Positions 14,901 through 23,752 of a stretch of DNA of 24,113 nt are shown piece after piece. The first letter of the stretch is position 1. The number at the start of each line of letters is the position of its first letter. Made by a program: the position numbers and the translations under genes. Source of the stretch: JAKORR01 sp964608495 (GTDB lineage: Bacteria; Armatimonadota; Zipacnadia; Zipacnadales; FEN-943); the NCBI GenBank assembly GCA_964608495.1, contig CAZSOQ010000064.1:1-24113 (forward strand), given 5' to 3'. The notes beneath the pieces were generated by a model. It did not search any database. It saw only the letters and a program-made list of their open reading frames with translations, and was not told the DNA's origin.

Positions 14901-16199
14901 TCACCGCTTGATCGTGACGTCAAGCATGTGCGTGGCGCAGGATATGCAGGGGTCGTAGGCCCGCACAAGCATCTCCAGCAGCAACTGGATCTCCTCGTCC
15001 GGGCGCTGCACGATCCCTGGCACCAGCGCGTGGAAGTCGTGCTCGACGTTGTTGAGGTTCTGGTTCGTCGGGATGACGCAGTTCACTGCCGTCAGCTTCC
15101 CCTCGCCGTCGAAGGTGTAGTCGTGGATGAGTAGCCCACGAGGCGCCTCATCTACTCCCACCCCCCGACCGGCCTTCGGCTGCACCGACCACTCCTCCCA
15201 CTCCAGGTCGCGCTCCAGCGCCCACTCCAGCCACCTGATGGCCTCCTCGAAGGAGTGCACCGTCTCGACCACCTGCGCCAGGGTGATGGCGTAGGGGTTG
15301 TCCAGGTGCGCGTCCAGGCTCAGCGCCGCCGCGGCCTCCTTGGCCCGCGGATGAAGCTGGTCGCTATTGCACCGATAGCGCGCCAGGGCGCCGACCATGT
15401 AGGACCCGTGCTCCGTCTCCGCGTGCTTGGCGTGGCTGTGCTGCACCACGAACTCCCGGATCTTCTGCCTGTAGTCGTGCTTCTCGGTCAGGTCGCCCTT
15501 GGTGGACTTGATGGCCTGGCACTCGTACATGCCGTACTCGTCCGGATGCCAGCTCGCCAGCGCCTCGCAGGGGCGCTCGAAGTCGGGCAGCGTCAGGGTC
15601 GCGAAGAGCGCCACGGCCGCGTCCATATCAGCCCGTGCCGCCACGCAGCGCGCGTGCACGTCCTCGAGCTCCGCCCGCTCGGGCAGCCTGGGCAGGGTCC
15701 CCGGCAGATAGGCACACGGGTGCAGGTGACGACCCACGACGACCTTGCACAGGTCGTTGGCCAGCCGCTTCAACCGCAGTGCCCGCTTTACCTCCGCGGG
15801 GTGCGACTGAATGAGCGGGAACACGCTGGGCACGCCCAGGAGGTCCGGAGCCGCCAGGTAGTAGAAGTGGAGCACGTGACTCTGGATCATCTCGCCGTGG
15901 TAGGCGACCTTGCGCAGGGCCAGCGTCTGCTCCGACGGCTCGATCCCGAAGGCGTCCTCGATCGCCCGCACCGACGTGGTAGTGTGGGCAATGCTGCAGA
16001 TCCCGCAGATGCGACAGGAGATGTGCGTCGCCTCATCCCACCGGCGGCCCAGCATCATGGCCTCGAAGAAACGCGGCGATTCCGTGATCTCCAGCCGCAG
16101 CTCCTCGATGGTGCCGTTGGTCGCGTTGAGCACGATGTTGCCGTGCCCCTCGACCCGGCAGATCTCCTCCACGAAGATGTTTATCTTCCGGTCTGCCAT
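14901..16199 (-). CDS. hydA: Group 3b [NiFe] hydrogenase large (alpha) subunit
   Basis: Catalytic subunit holding the NiFe(CN)2CO centre. The four nickel-ligating cysteines are in L1 CRICGICSIAH (C65, C68) and L2 DPCISCATH (C418, C421). At 432 residues it fits group 3 (cofactor-coupled, cytoplasmic) enzymes; together with hydD, hydG and hydB in this order it matches the sulfhydrogenase/NADP-dependent group 3b type of Pyrococcus and many bacteria. After His424 an eight-residue tail (MLDVTIKR) remains, the expected substrate of the adjacent protease. ATG 16199 is preceded by AAGGAG. No signal peptide. H2 oxidation coupled to NAD(P)+ reduction, or the reverse, is the family role; polysulfide reduction cannot be inferred. 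Confidence 0.96.
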   Translation of the reverse strand: MADRKINIFVEEICRVEGHGNIVLNATNGTIEELRLEITESPRFFEAMMLGRRWDEATHISCRICGICSIAHTTTSVRAIEDAFGIEPSEQTLALRKVAYHGEMIQSHVLHFYYLAAPDLLGVPSVFPLIQSHPAEVKRALRLKRLANDLCKVVVGRHLHPCAYLPGTLPRLPERAELEDVHARCVAARADMDAAVALFATLTLPDFERPCEALASWHPDEYGMYECQAIKSTKGDLTEKHDYRQKIREFVVQHSHAKHAETEHGSYMVGALARYRCNSDQLHPRAKEAAAALSLDAHLDNPYAITLAQVVETVHSFEEAIRWLEWALERDLEWEEWSVQPKAGRGVGVDEAPRGLLIHDYTFDGEGKLTAVNCVIPTNQNLNNVEHDFHALVPGIVQRPDEEIQLLLEMLVRAYDPCISCATHMLDVTIKR

Positions 16200-16214
16200 T
16201 GCGTGTCTCTCCTT

Positions 16215-16982
16215 CTACTCCTGCTCCTGCCGGCGCGCCTTGCGCTCCTCGAGCTCGTAGGCGCAGAAGAGGTCATAGCGCTGCATGATCTCCTCGACCG
16301 TGACCCCGTACTTCTGCAGGACCTCCCAGTGGGCTTCGTCGTTGGGGTTGTCCACGAACCCCCGACAGGCCTCGCACCAGGCCCCATAGCTCGGACAGTC
16401 GGCGTCACAGCCCGCCCTCGCCACCGGCCCCATGCAGATCATGCCCTTCTCGAACACGCACACGTTCTCGCGCCGCTTGCACTCGACGCACACGGGGTAG
16501 TTGGGCAGCTTGGGCGTCTTGCCCATCACCAGGTCGGCCACCACCCGCAGGAACTCCTCGCTGTTCATCGGGCAGCCGGGGATCTCGAACTCCACCGGCA
16601 CCACCGCGTGCACCGGCCGCGCGGGGATCGTGTCGAACTCGGCCCCGGCCTCGCCGTAGACCATCTCCTTGACCTCGCCCATCCCGTACCGGTTCTTCAG
16701 GGCGTTGACGCCGCCGTTGACCGCGCATGCCCCGATGGGGATCAGTGTCCGCACTCGCTCGCGGATCTGCTTGATCCTCTTCACGTCGTGGTGAGTGGAC
16801 AGGGCTCCGTCCACGAAGCCGATGTCTATCATCCCCTCGGTCTTCTCCGACATCGCCTCGCGCCACTCCACGAACTCGACCAGGTTCAGCACGTCCAGCA
16901 GTTCGTTCTCGCACTCCAGGATCGCCAGGCTGCATCCCTCGCAGCCGGTGAAGGAGAACACGGCCACTGTCGGCTTCGCCAT
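16215..16982 (-). CDS. hydD: Group 3b [NiFe] hydrogenase small (delta) subunit
   Basis: Electron-relay subunit of 255 residues. The proximal [4Fe-4S] cluster ligands are C14, C17 (GCEGC), C86 (GACAVNGG) and C137 (GCPMN). A further eight cysteines (165, 168, 175, 183, 192, 196, 203, 206) can hold two more clusters, as in cytoplasmic group 3 small subunits. No Tat signal, consistent with a soluble enzyme. Start: ATG 16982, two bases after the hydG stop, with GGAGG inside the end of hydG; an upstream in-frame start at 17000 adds six residues. hydA follows 15 bases later. Confidence 0.95.
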   Translation of the reverse strand: MAKPTVAVFSFTGCEGCSLAILECENELLDVLNLVEFVEWREAMSEKTEGMIDIGFVDGALSTHHDVKRIKQIRERVRTLIPIGACAVNGGVNALKNRYGMGEVKEMVYGEAGAEFDTIPARPVHAVVPVEFEIPGCPMNSEEFLRVVADLVMGKTPKLPNYPVCVECKRRENVCVFEKGMICMGPVARAGCDADCPSYGAWCEACRGFVDNPNDEAHWEVLQKYGVTVEEIMQRYDLFCAYELEERKARRQEQE

Positions 16983-16984
16983 CG

Positions 16985-17845
16985 CTAGATCGCCTCCCAC
17001 ATGAACTTCAGCTCACTGTACTTGAACACCGGGCCGTCCACGCAGCAGTACTTGTTGTTGATCTGGCAATGGCCGCACTTGCCGACCCCACACCTCATCC
17101 TTCGCTCCAGCGAGAGGATCATGTCCTCATCCGCGATGCCCTTCAGTCGGCACTCTGTCAGCACGAACCGGTACATGATCGGCGGCCCGCACATCACCGC
17201 CTTGGTCCTGGGCGCGTCCAGGCTCACCTCGGGGAAGAGGGTCGTGATCACGCCCACGTGCCCGTCCCACTCCGGATGCGGCCGGTCAATGGTGATGTGG
17301 AACTCCAGGTCATCGCGGCCCGCCCATTCCGCCAGCTCGTCGCGGAACAGGACCTCCTGCGGGCTCTTGAACCCCGCGAACACAATCACCCTCCGGTAGG
17401 CCTCGCGCTCGGCCAGGATTGCCTGCACCACTCCCCGCAGGGGCACCAGGCCGATGCCGCCGCCCACCACCAGCACGTCCCTGTCCTTGAGCTCGTCCAT
17501 CGGGAAGCCATGCCCCAGCGGGCCTCGCACGCCGAGGACCGAGCCGGCCTCGAGGCGGTGCAGAGCGCTGGTCACGGTGCCCACGCGGCGCACGCACAGG
17601 TCGAAGCTGGTGCGGCCCCCGGGGGCGGACGAGATCGAGATGGGCGCCTCGCCGATGCCGGGCACGAAGACCTGCACGAACTGGCCGGGCTCATGGCCCA
17701 GCGGCTCACCCGACAGCCGCTCAACCTCGAGCAGCTTCTCGGTGGCGGTCATCTGCTCGGCCCGGACCACCCTGGCCGGCTCGGGCACGTAGAGGCTCCG
17801 ATCCGGCTCCAGGGCGCGTATGCTGACCCCTGCTCTAGAGAGCAT
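16985..17845 (-). CDS. hydG: Group 3b hydrogenase FAD/NAD(P)-binding (gamma) subunit
   Basis: Ferredoxin-NADP reductase-type diaphorase subunit of 286 residues that exchanges electrons with NAD(P)(H). The FAD domain shows PGQFVQVFVPGIGEAPISISS, the NAD(P) domain VLVVGGGIGLVPLR and VMCGPPIMY, and a C-terminal [2Fe-2S] motif has cysteines 252, 257, 260 and 267/268 (CGVGKCGHC). The same architecture occurs in dihydroorotate dehydrogenase PyrK and AsrB; context decides for hydrogenase. Start: ATG 17845, overlapping the hydB stop by 11 bases, with AGGAGG nine bases upstream, which implies translational coupling. Confidence 0.95.
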   Translation of the reverse strand: MLSRAGVSIRALEPDRSLYVPEPARVVRAEQMTATEKLLEVERLSGEPLGHEPGQFVQVFVPGIGEAPISISSAPGGRTSFDLCVRRVGTVTSALHRLEAGSVLGVRGPLGHGFPMDELKDRDVLVVGGGIGLVPLRGVVQAILAEREAYRRVIVFAGFKSPQEVLFRDELAEWAGRDDLEFHITIDRPHPEWDGHVGVITTLFPEVSLDAPRTKAVMCGPPIMYRFVLTECRLKGIADEDMILSLERRMRCGVGKCGHCQINNKYCCVDGPVFKYSELKFMWEAI

Positions 17846-18896
17846 GACCCTTCGCCTCCTTCCTTGCGCCTGCCAGCAGCTCATTCAGGACCGTCACCGG
17901 GTCAATCTCCGCCAGGCACTGGCGGACGCAGCGCCCGCACCCGCAGCAGTAGGGCCGACCGTAGCGGGTGAACAGGTAGGCGTACTTGCGGTAGAACCGG
18001 TGGCGGATGCGATCGCGGCGCTCCTCGCGGAAGTTCTCGGCCGGCGCCACAACCGCGAAGTCCTCCAACATGCACCCGTCCCACACGCGCGTCCGGCTGC
18101 CCTCGTCGAGCGACAACTCGATCTGGTCCAGCACGTCGAAGCAGAAGCAGGTGGGGCAGGTGGTGTTGCAGGTTCCGCAGGAATAGCACTTGGCCGCCCA
18201 CTTCTGCCACACCTCGCTGTTCGAGAACCCCGTGAAGTGCAGCGGCAGGTCGTTCACATCCGTGTTGATCCGCCGTTCGCGCTGCGTGGCCACCTTGTCG
18301 GACTGCCAGGCCCGCACCTGCGCCAGGTCGCCGCTCGTGGCCTCGCGGCTGTTCACCATCGCCAGCATGGCCTCACCCTCGGGCGTGGCCGACTCCGCCA
18401 CGAACTCCGCCCAGCCGTTGATCGGCGTGAGGAACACGTCGTACCCCGAGGACACCGTCGAGGTCTTCATCGAGGCGCAGAAGCACCAGTCGTCCGGCAT
18501 GCAGTCCACGCCGATGATACGCATCCCCTTCCGCCGCTCGACCCAGTTGGGGTCCACGTGCGCGTCGGTCATCGCGATGTCCAGGCTCTGCAGGCCGTAG
18601 ATGTCGCACGGGTGGACCCCGACGAGCGCCATCGGCTCGGCCTCGACGACCGGCTCCGCCCGGAACTCCTCCCCCATCGTGTACCGCACCAGCGTCTCCC
18701 GCGTCGGGAAGGCATACTTCTTCGGCGGCAGGATGGTGCTGGTGTAGCGCAGCGCCACTGCCGCGGGGTCCTCCACGTCTGCGAACTGCCATTGCTCTCG
18801 CCCCTCCCTCTGGTGGGGCGCAACCACCCGCATCTCCTGCTTCAGTTTGGCCATCAGCTCCCTGACGGCCCCGTCGGTAACCGCTCTGAGCGCCAT
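17835..18896 (-). CDS. hydB: Group 3b hydrogenase Fe-S (beta) subunit
   Basis: A 353-residue iron-sulfur subunit related to anaerobic sulfite reductase subunit A (AsrA), linking HydG to HydD. Two ferredoxin-like motifs in the C-terminal part: CYSCGTCNTTCPTC (C237, C240, C243, C247) and CCGCGRCVRQC (C317, C320, C323, C327). Additional cysteines in GVHPCDIYGL (C97) and VDCMPDDWCFC (132-140) are characteristic of the family's N-terminal domain. ATG 18896 is preceded by AGGAGGGG. It begins 35 bases after hypE, joining the maturation genes and the structural genes in one operon. Confidence 0.95.
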   Translation of the reverse strand: MALRAVTDGAVRELMAKLKQEMRVVAPHQREGREQWQFADVEDPAAVALRYTSTILPPKKYAFPTRETLVRYTMGEEFRAEPVVEAEPMALVGVHPCDIYGLQSLDIAMTDAHVDPNWVERRKGMRIIGVDCMPDDWCFCASMKTSTVSSGYDVFLTPINGWAEFVAESATPEGEAMLAMVNSREATSGDLAQVRAWQSDKVATQRERRINTDVNDLPLHFTGFSNSEVWQKWAAKCYSCGTCNTTCPTCFCFDVLDQIELSLDEGSRTRVWDGCMLEDFAVVAPAENFREERRDRIRHRFYRKYAYLFTRYGRPYCCGCGRCVRQCLAEIDPVTVLNELLAGARKEAKGHAL

Positions 18897-18931
18897 CGTC
18901 TCCCCTCCTTGGCGGCCTCGGCGTCCGGCTC

Positions 18932-19936
18932 TCAGCAGATCCGGGGCAGAAGCTCGCCGCTGGGCATGTCCACAATCCGCGTCGTACCCAACTCCGTCAC
19001 CAACTCGACTCGACCCGCGACCCCCTCCGTTACCTCCCCGATCACAGCACCCTCCCTGCCTCTCTCGTCCGCCCGCAGGACCTTCAGGGCCCTCTCGGCC
19101 ATCCCCTCCTCCACCACGGCCACCATCTTCCCCTCGTTCGCCACCTGCAGCGCATCCAAGCCCAGAAGCTCGCAGGCAGCCTCCACCGCCGCCCGCCGCG
19201 GGATCGCGCCCTCCTCCAGCCGCATCCCAACGCCCGAGGCCAGCGCGATCTCGTTCAGCGCGGCCGCCAGCCCTCCCCGTGTCGGGTCGTGCAGGCAGTG
19301 AACCCCCGTCCCAAGCTCCTCGATCAGGGCCCGGGCCATCTCGTGCAGGGGAGCGCAGTCGCTGCGCACCTCGGCCGCGAACCCAAGCTGCTCCCGCGCC
19401 GCCAGCACCGCGATCCCGTGCTCCCCTACGGGACCGTTGATCAGCACGGCGTCGCCCGGCCGGGCCCTGCCCAGGCTCGGCAGGTCCCGCTCGGCCAGCA
19501 GCGCCTCGGCCAAGCCCGTTGTGTTGATGTACAGCCCGTCACCGCGGCCCGCCTCCAGGACCTTCGTGTCGCCTCCCACGATCTTCACACCGCACTCCTG
19601 GGCCGCCGCCGCCAGGGACGCCACCACCTGATCGAGGACGTCCAGGCTCAGGCCCTCCTCCACGATCAGCCCCACCGTCATCGCCCTGGGCCAGCCGCCG
19701 CGCATCGCGAGATCGTTGACCGTGCCGTAGACGGCCATCCTGCCGATGTCCGAACCGGGGAACACCAGCGGCTTGACCACGAAGCTGTCCGTGGTCATCA
19801 GCAGGCCGCGCCCGACGCCGGCCGCGTCCTCGCCCGCCTCAGCCACGCCGAGCACGGGCAGCACGCGGGCCGCGAGCAACTCGGCCATGAGGCTGCCGCC
19901 GCCGCCGTGCGCGAGGGTCACGACGCCTTCATCCAT
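18932..19936 (-). CDS. hypE: Hydrogenase maturation factor HypE
   Basis: PurM/AIRS-type ATPase of 334 residues that dehydrates the carbamoyl group on its C-terminal cysteine to a thiocyanate, the source of the cyanide ligands. The N-terminal glycine run (LAHGGGGSLMAELL), the VGGDTKV block and HDPTRGGLA are typical, and the protein ends in the required PRxC motif (LPRIC), with the terminal Cys intact. ATG 19936 has GGAGG seven bases upstream. It follows hypD by 57 bases, the widest gap inside the operon. Confidence 0.96.
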   Translation of the reverse strand: MDEGVVTLAHGGGGSLMAELLAARVLPVLGVAEAGEDAAGVGRGLLMTTDSFVVKPLVFPGSDIGRMAVYGTVNDLAMRGGWPRAMTVGLIVEEGLSLDVLDQVVASLAAAAQECGVKIVGGDTKVLEAGRGDGLYINTTGLAEALLAERDLPSLGRARPGDAVLINGPVGEHGIAVLAAREQLGFAAEVRSDCAPLHEMARALIEELGTGVHCLHDPTRGGLAAALNEIALASGVGMRLEEGAIPRRAAVEAACELLGLDALQVANEGKMVAVVEEGMAERALKVLRADERGREGAVIGEVTEGVAGRVELVTELGTTRIVDMPSGELLPRIC

Positions 19937-19993
19937 CGCCCGACCTCCGAGGGCCCCGAGGGGCTGTCCGCTCCCGGCACCGCCGATGCCGCC

Positions 19994-21094
19994 TCATCCG
20001 CGCACCACCTGGGTCCGCTCGTACTTGTACGCAGCCGCGCAGGCGCCCTCGCTGCTGACCATGCATGGGCCGACGGGCCGCGCGGGCGTGCACGCCCCTC
20101 CGAACAGCCCACACTCGGCAGGCCTCAGCCGCCCCCGCAGCACGTCGCCACACCGGCAGCCGGGCGGCTCCGGCGCCGCCACGACCGCCAGCCCGAACCG
20201 CTCCCGCGCGTCCAGGGCGGCATAGGCCCCGCGCAGCTTCAGCCCGCTGTCCGGGAGGCTCCCCAGGCCTCGCCACTCGGCCTCGGTCGGCTCGAAGACC
20301 TCCTCCATCAGCGCCAGGGCCCGTGGATTGCCCTCGGGCCTGACCGCCCTGGGGTAGGCGTTCTCCACCTCAGCCCTCTCGTCGGCGATCTGAGCCAGCA
20401 GCATCGCCACGCCCAGCAGGATGTCCTCCGGCTCGAAGCCCGCCACGACACAGGGCATCCGCCATCGCTCGGCCAGAGGCCGGTAGGCCTCGCTGCCGAT
20501 GACGACGCTTACGTGGCCGGGGCACAGCAGGCCGTCCAGCGCCACCTCCTCGTCAGCCACCAGAGCCTCCAGCGCCGGCGGGACCAGCTTGTGCAAGCCC
20601 AGCAGACTGAACCCGCTCGGGCCCGCGGCCGGCGCCTGCTTCGCCACGGCCGCCACGGCCGGGGCCGTGGTCTCGAACCCCACGGCCACGAAGACGACCT
20701 CGCGGCCCGGCTCCCGGGCGGCCAGCTCCAGCGCCTGCTGGGGGGAGTAGACCACCCGCACATCGCCGCCCGCGGCCCTGGCGCCGGCCAGCGACCCCGA
20801 CGGGCCCGGCACCCTCATCATGTCGCCGAAGGTCGCCACCATGGCTCCTCGGCGGGCCAGCTCGAGGGCCAGCTCCACCTGCCCCGCCGTGGTCACGCAC
20901 ACGGGGCAGCCCGGGCCGCTCACCAGCTCGACGCTGTCGGGCAGCAGTTGCCGCAGCCCGTGGCGCCCCACCGCGTGGGAGTGGGTGCCACACACTTCCA
21001 TCAGACGGACGGGCCTTCCCGCCCGCTCAGCCAGGCGCTCGCTAGCCGCCGCAAGTCCACGGACCCGGCCAAGGCGGCCCTCAGCCGACCCCAC
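19994..21094 (-). CDS. hypD: Hydrogenase maturation factor HypD
   Basis: [4Fe-4S] scaffold protein of 366 residues on which the Fe(CN)2CO unit is assembled together with HypC. It shows the redox-active CGTH motif (C35), GPGCPVC (C63, C66), GFETTAP, and the C-terminal cysteine-rich block with C328, C335, C344 and C352 that carries the cluster (ECGLFGGACTP and GPCMVSSEGAC). Start: GTG 21094, overlapping the end of hypC by 14 bases, with GGAGG nine bases upstream. Complete, with no missing key residue. Confidence 0.96.
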   Translation of the reverse strand: MGSAEGRLGRVRGLAAASERLAERAGRPVRLMEVCGTHSHAVGRHGLRQLLPDSVELVSGPGCPVCVTTAGQVELALELARRGAMVATFGDMMRVPGPSGSLAGARAAGGDVRVVYSPQQALELAAREPGREVVFVAVGFETTAPAVAAVAKQAPAAGPSGFSLLGLHKLVPPALEALVADEEVALDGLLCPGHVSVVIGSEAYRPLAERWRMPCVVAGFEPEDILLGVAMLLAQIADERAEVENAYPRAVRPEGNPRALALMEEVFEPTEAEWRGLGSLPDSGLKLRGAYAALDARERFGLAVVAAPEPPGCRCGDVLRGRLRPAECGLFGGACTPARPVGPCMVSSEGACAAAYKYERTQVVRG

Positions 21095-21305
21095 GGCCAG
21101 TCACCTCCCCCACGAGTGACCACACCTCAGCCGCCTCGGCCGGGTCTACCACCGCTATCGCGAAGCCCGCGTGCACCAGCACCCAGTCTCCCACGGCCGC
21201 ATCCTCGAGCAGGTCCACCCGCGCTCGCACCTCCAGCCCCCGGTGCCCGCACAGGGCCTCGCGCCCGTCTATCCGCAGAATCTGCAGGGGCACGGCCAGG
21301 CACAC
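21081..21305 (-). CDS. hypC: Hydrogenase maturation chaperone HypC
   Basis: Small chaperone of 74 residues. It starts MCLAVP, with the essential Cys2 that binds the iron unit and contacts the large subunit, followed by an OB-fold-like beta barrel (VGDWVLVHAGFAI). HypC carries iron from HypD to the large subunit precursor. GTG start at 21305, two bases after the hypF stop; it overlaps hypD by 14 bases. Confidence 0.95.
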   Translation of the reverse strand: MCLAVPLQILRIDGREALCGHRGLEVRARVDLLEDAAVGDWVLVHAGFAIAVVDPAEAAEVWSLVGEVTGRGVG

Positions 21306-21307
21306 GG

Positions 21308-23752
21308 CTACCCGTCCCTCCTGTCCTCGGCCGTCGCCCGCGCGGCCGGCTGACGCTGCATCGCGGCCCCCGCCACGGCCACTTGCCCCACACTCAGCGC
21401 GCTATCGTTCGGCGATAGCCCCCGGTGCCACACCGCCCGCAGGTCCAAGGCGCGCAGCGCGCCTACCGTGCCCTCTAGCACGAGCCTGTTCTGGAAGGTC
21501 CCGCCCGACAGCGCCACTGTGTCCAGACCCGTCCGCGCGGCGGCCCAGCCCGCGGCATCGGCGAGCATAGCCACGAAGGTGGCGTGGAAGCGCGCCGCTA
21601 TGTGCTCAATAGGAACTTCAGCGTGCATATCGCCGATGATTCGCCGCAGGCCCGGGCGCGGGTCCAGGACCCGGCAGACACCGGCCGCGGCACGACCGGC
21701 GCGGCCCTCATCCGAGGCGCCGCAAGCGGGCTCCTCGGACCAATCGTGCCCGTAGGACGCGTCTGCCGAGAGCGCCGTCTCGTCCTCGCGGGACGCGGCG
21801 GCCTCCAGGAGCATCGCGGCCTGCGCCTCGTAGGCGGCACTGAGCTTCAGCCCCAGCAGCGCGGCCACGGCGTCGAACAAGCGCCCCGCCGACGAGGCAT
21901 AGGGGCAGTTGACCCCGCGTTGGATCATCGTCAGCACGCCGTCGGCACGCTGACTGCCGACCGCCCGGACGAGCGCCCTGCCCGCGTCAGGCCAATCGCC
22001 GGGCTCGAGCCCGTAGCAGTCCGCCAGCCATGCCACCGCCACCCGCCACGGCTCGGCCACGGCCTTGTCGCCGCCAGGCAGGGCCACGTACCGGAGGTGG
22101 GCCACACGCTCGTAGGCCCCCAGATCCCCCGCGAGCACCTCGCAGCCCCACACCGTGCCGTCCGGCCCGTAGCCCGTCCCGTCGCAGATGAGGCCCAGGG
22201 CCGGCCCCGGGAGGCCGTTGTCGGCCAGACACGCAGCGAGGTGGGCATGGTGGTGCTGCACGCGGACCAGAGGCAGCCCCTTGTCCTCCGCCAGCCGTGC
22301 CGCCAGCCGCGTGGAGGGGTACCCGGGGTGCAGGTCGCAGGCCACGACCTCCGGCCGTATCTCGCACAGGTCGGCCAGCCGCTGCAGGCTGCGCTCGTGA
22401 TAGGCCAGGGTCGCGGCGTCGTCCAGATCTCCGATGTGCTGGCTCGGGTAAGCCAGGACATCGCTGGCGAGGCAGAAGGTGTTCTTGAGGTGGCCGCCCA
22501 CGCCGAGGGTCGGCGGGACCGGTACCGGTAGGCGGATCGGCAGGGGCGTATACCCCCGCGACCGGCGCATCATGATCGGCCCCGCCCCGCTCGCACGAAC
22601 CACCGAGTCGTCGCACCCAGCCAGAATCTCCCTGTCATGCAGCAGGAAGGCGTCCGCCAGGCCCGCCAGCCGCTCCAGCGCCTCCTGGTTGGACGTGCAC
22701 AGCGGCTCCTCGCTCAGATTCCCACTGGTCATCACCAGCGCCGTGAAGGGAGCCTGGGCCTCCTCACCGCCAAGAAGCAGCACGTGCAGGGGTGTGTAGG
22801 GCAGCATAACGCCGTAGTCGGAGCTGTCGGGCGCTACCGATGGCGCCAGTTGCTCCGGCAGGCGCTTGGGGAGGAGCACGACCGGGGCCCTGGGGCCCGC
22901 CAAAAGTTCGCGACTCGCCTCGTCCAGCACGGCGAATCGCTCGATGGCCGCCATCGAGGGAGCCATCACGGCCAGGGGCTTCTCCCACCGGCCCTTGCGC
23001 GCCCGCAGCTCCCACACGGCGTCCTCGCTGGCGGCATCGCAGGCCAGGTGGAACCCGCCCAGCCCCTTCACGGCGAGAATCCCGCCCCGCGCGAGCAGCG
23101 CGCGAGCAGCCACCAGCGCCTCCGTGCCCTCGGCCTGCCGCCGGCCGTTCCCCGCGGACAGCCACAGGGTCGGGCCGCACTTGGGGCAGCACACCGGCTG
23201 GGCGTGGTACCGCCTGTCCGTAAGGTCCTCGTACTCGGCCCTGCAGGCCTCACACATCGGGAATCCGGCCATGGAGGTCAGGGGGCGGTCGTAGGGCAGG
23301 TTCCGGATGATCGTGAATCGCGGGCCGCAATTCGTGCAGTTGATGAAGGGATGCCCGTACCTGCGGTCGGAGGGGTCGGCCAGCTCGCGACGGCAGTCGG
23401 GGCAGATCGCCACGTCCGGCGAGACGAAGACGGGCCCGGCGGCTGGCTCGCTGGGGACTATCAGGAAGTCCGTCTGCCCAACGGGCTCGACGGGGCGCGA
23501 TTCCAGGCTCTCCAGGACCGAGATCGGGGGATTCTCGGTCGCGAGACGTCGCAGGAAGCGCTCCACAGACTCGCGGGCGCCCTCCACCTCGATGTGCACC
23601 CCGCCGGTGAAGTTGTGGACCGTGCCCCCCAGGCCCAGGTCACAGGCGAGCCGGTGCACAAAGGGCCGGAATCCGACCCCCTGTACGATGCCCTGGACCG
23701 TGATTCGCCGGCGCTCGCGCACGCGGTGGCTTCCCCCTGCTCGGGACGTCAC
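21308..23752 (-). CDS. hypF: Carbamoyltransferase HypF
   Basis: An 814-residue carbamoyltransferase that activates carbamoyl phosphate to carbamoyl-adenylate and transfers the group to HypE. Domains in order: acylphosphatase-like (GIVQGVGFRPFVHRLA, about residues 20-100), two C-x2-C-x18-C-x2-C zinc fingers (starting CPDCRREL and CEACRAEY), a YrdC-like domain (VKGLGGFHLACDA), and a Kae1-like C-terminal half (VQHHHAHLAACLAD, LSGGTFQNRLV). All are present. Start: GTG 23752 overlaps the hypA stop by four bases (GTGA); GTG 23722, with an AGGGGGA site about nine bases upstream, gives MRERRRITVQG, closer to the usual family start. Either is possible. Confidence 0.95.
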   Translation of the reverse strand: MTSRAGGSHRVRERRRITVQGIVQGVGFRPFVHRLACDLGLGGTVHNFTGGVHIEVEGARESVERFLRRLATENPPISVLESLESRPVEPVGQTDFLIVPSEPAAGPVFVSPDVAICPDCRRELADPSDRRYGHPFINCTNCGPRFTIIRNLPYDRPLTSMAGFPMCEACRAEYEDLTDRRYHAQPVCCPKCGPTLWLSAGNGRRQAEGTEALVAARALLARGGILAVKGLGGFHLACDAASEDAVWELRARKGRWEKPLAVMAPSMAAIERFAVLDEASRELLAGPRAPVVLLPKRLPEQLAPSVAPDSSDYGVMLPYTPLHVLLLGGEEAQAPFTALVMTSGNLSEEPLCTSNQEALERLAGLADAFLLHDREILAGCDDSVVRASGAGPIMMRRSRGYTPLPIRLPVPVPPTLGVGGHLKNTFCLASDVLAYPSQHIGDLDDAATLAYHERSLQRLADLCEIRPEVVACDLHPGYPSTRLAARLAEDKGLPLVRVQHHHAHLAACLADNGLPGPALGLICDGTGYGPDGTVWGCEVLAGDLGAYERVAHLRYVALPGGDKAVAEPWRVAVAWLADCYGLEPGDWPDAGRALVRAVGSQRADGVLTMIQRGVNCPYASSAGRLFDAVAALLGLKLSAAYEAQAAMLLEAAASREDETALSADASYGHDWSEEPACGASDEGRAGRAAAGVCRVLDPRPGLRRIIGDMHAEVPIEHIAARFHATFVAMLADAAGWAAARTGLDTVALSGGTFQNRLVLEGTVGALRALDLRAVWHRGLSPNDSALSVGQVAVAGAAMQRQPAARATAEDRRDG

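Noticed and set aside
15255..16988. 577-residue plus-strand frame opposite hydA and hydD
   Set aside because: Antisense shadow; His/Leu/Arg-rich with no recognisable motif.
14901..18896. Calling the hydrogenase a sulfur reductase
   Set aside because: Sulfhydrogenase is the historical name of the type; nothing in the sequence shows polysulfide reduction, so only NAD(P)-linked H2 metabolism is claimed.
19289..21418. 709-residue plus-strand frame opposite hypE/hypD/hypC
   Set aside because: Antisense shadow of three well-recognised hyp genes. Low-complexity composition with no domain.
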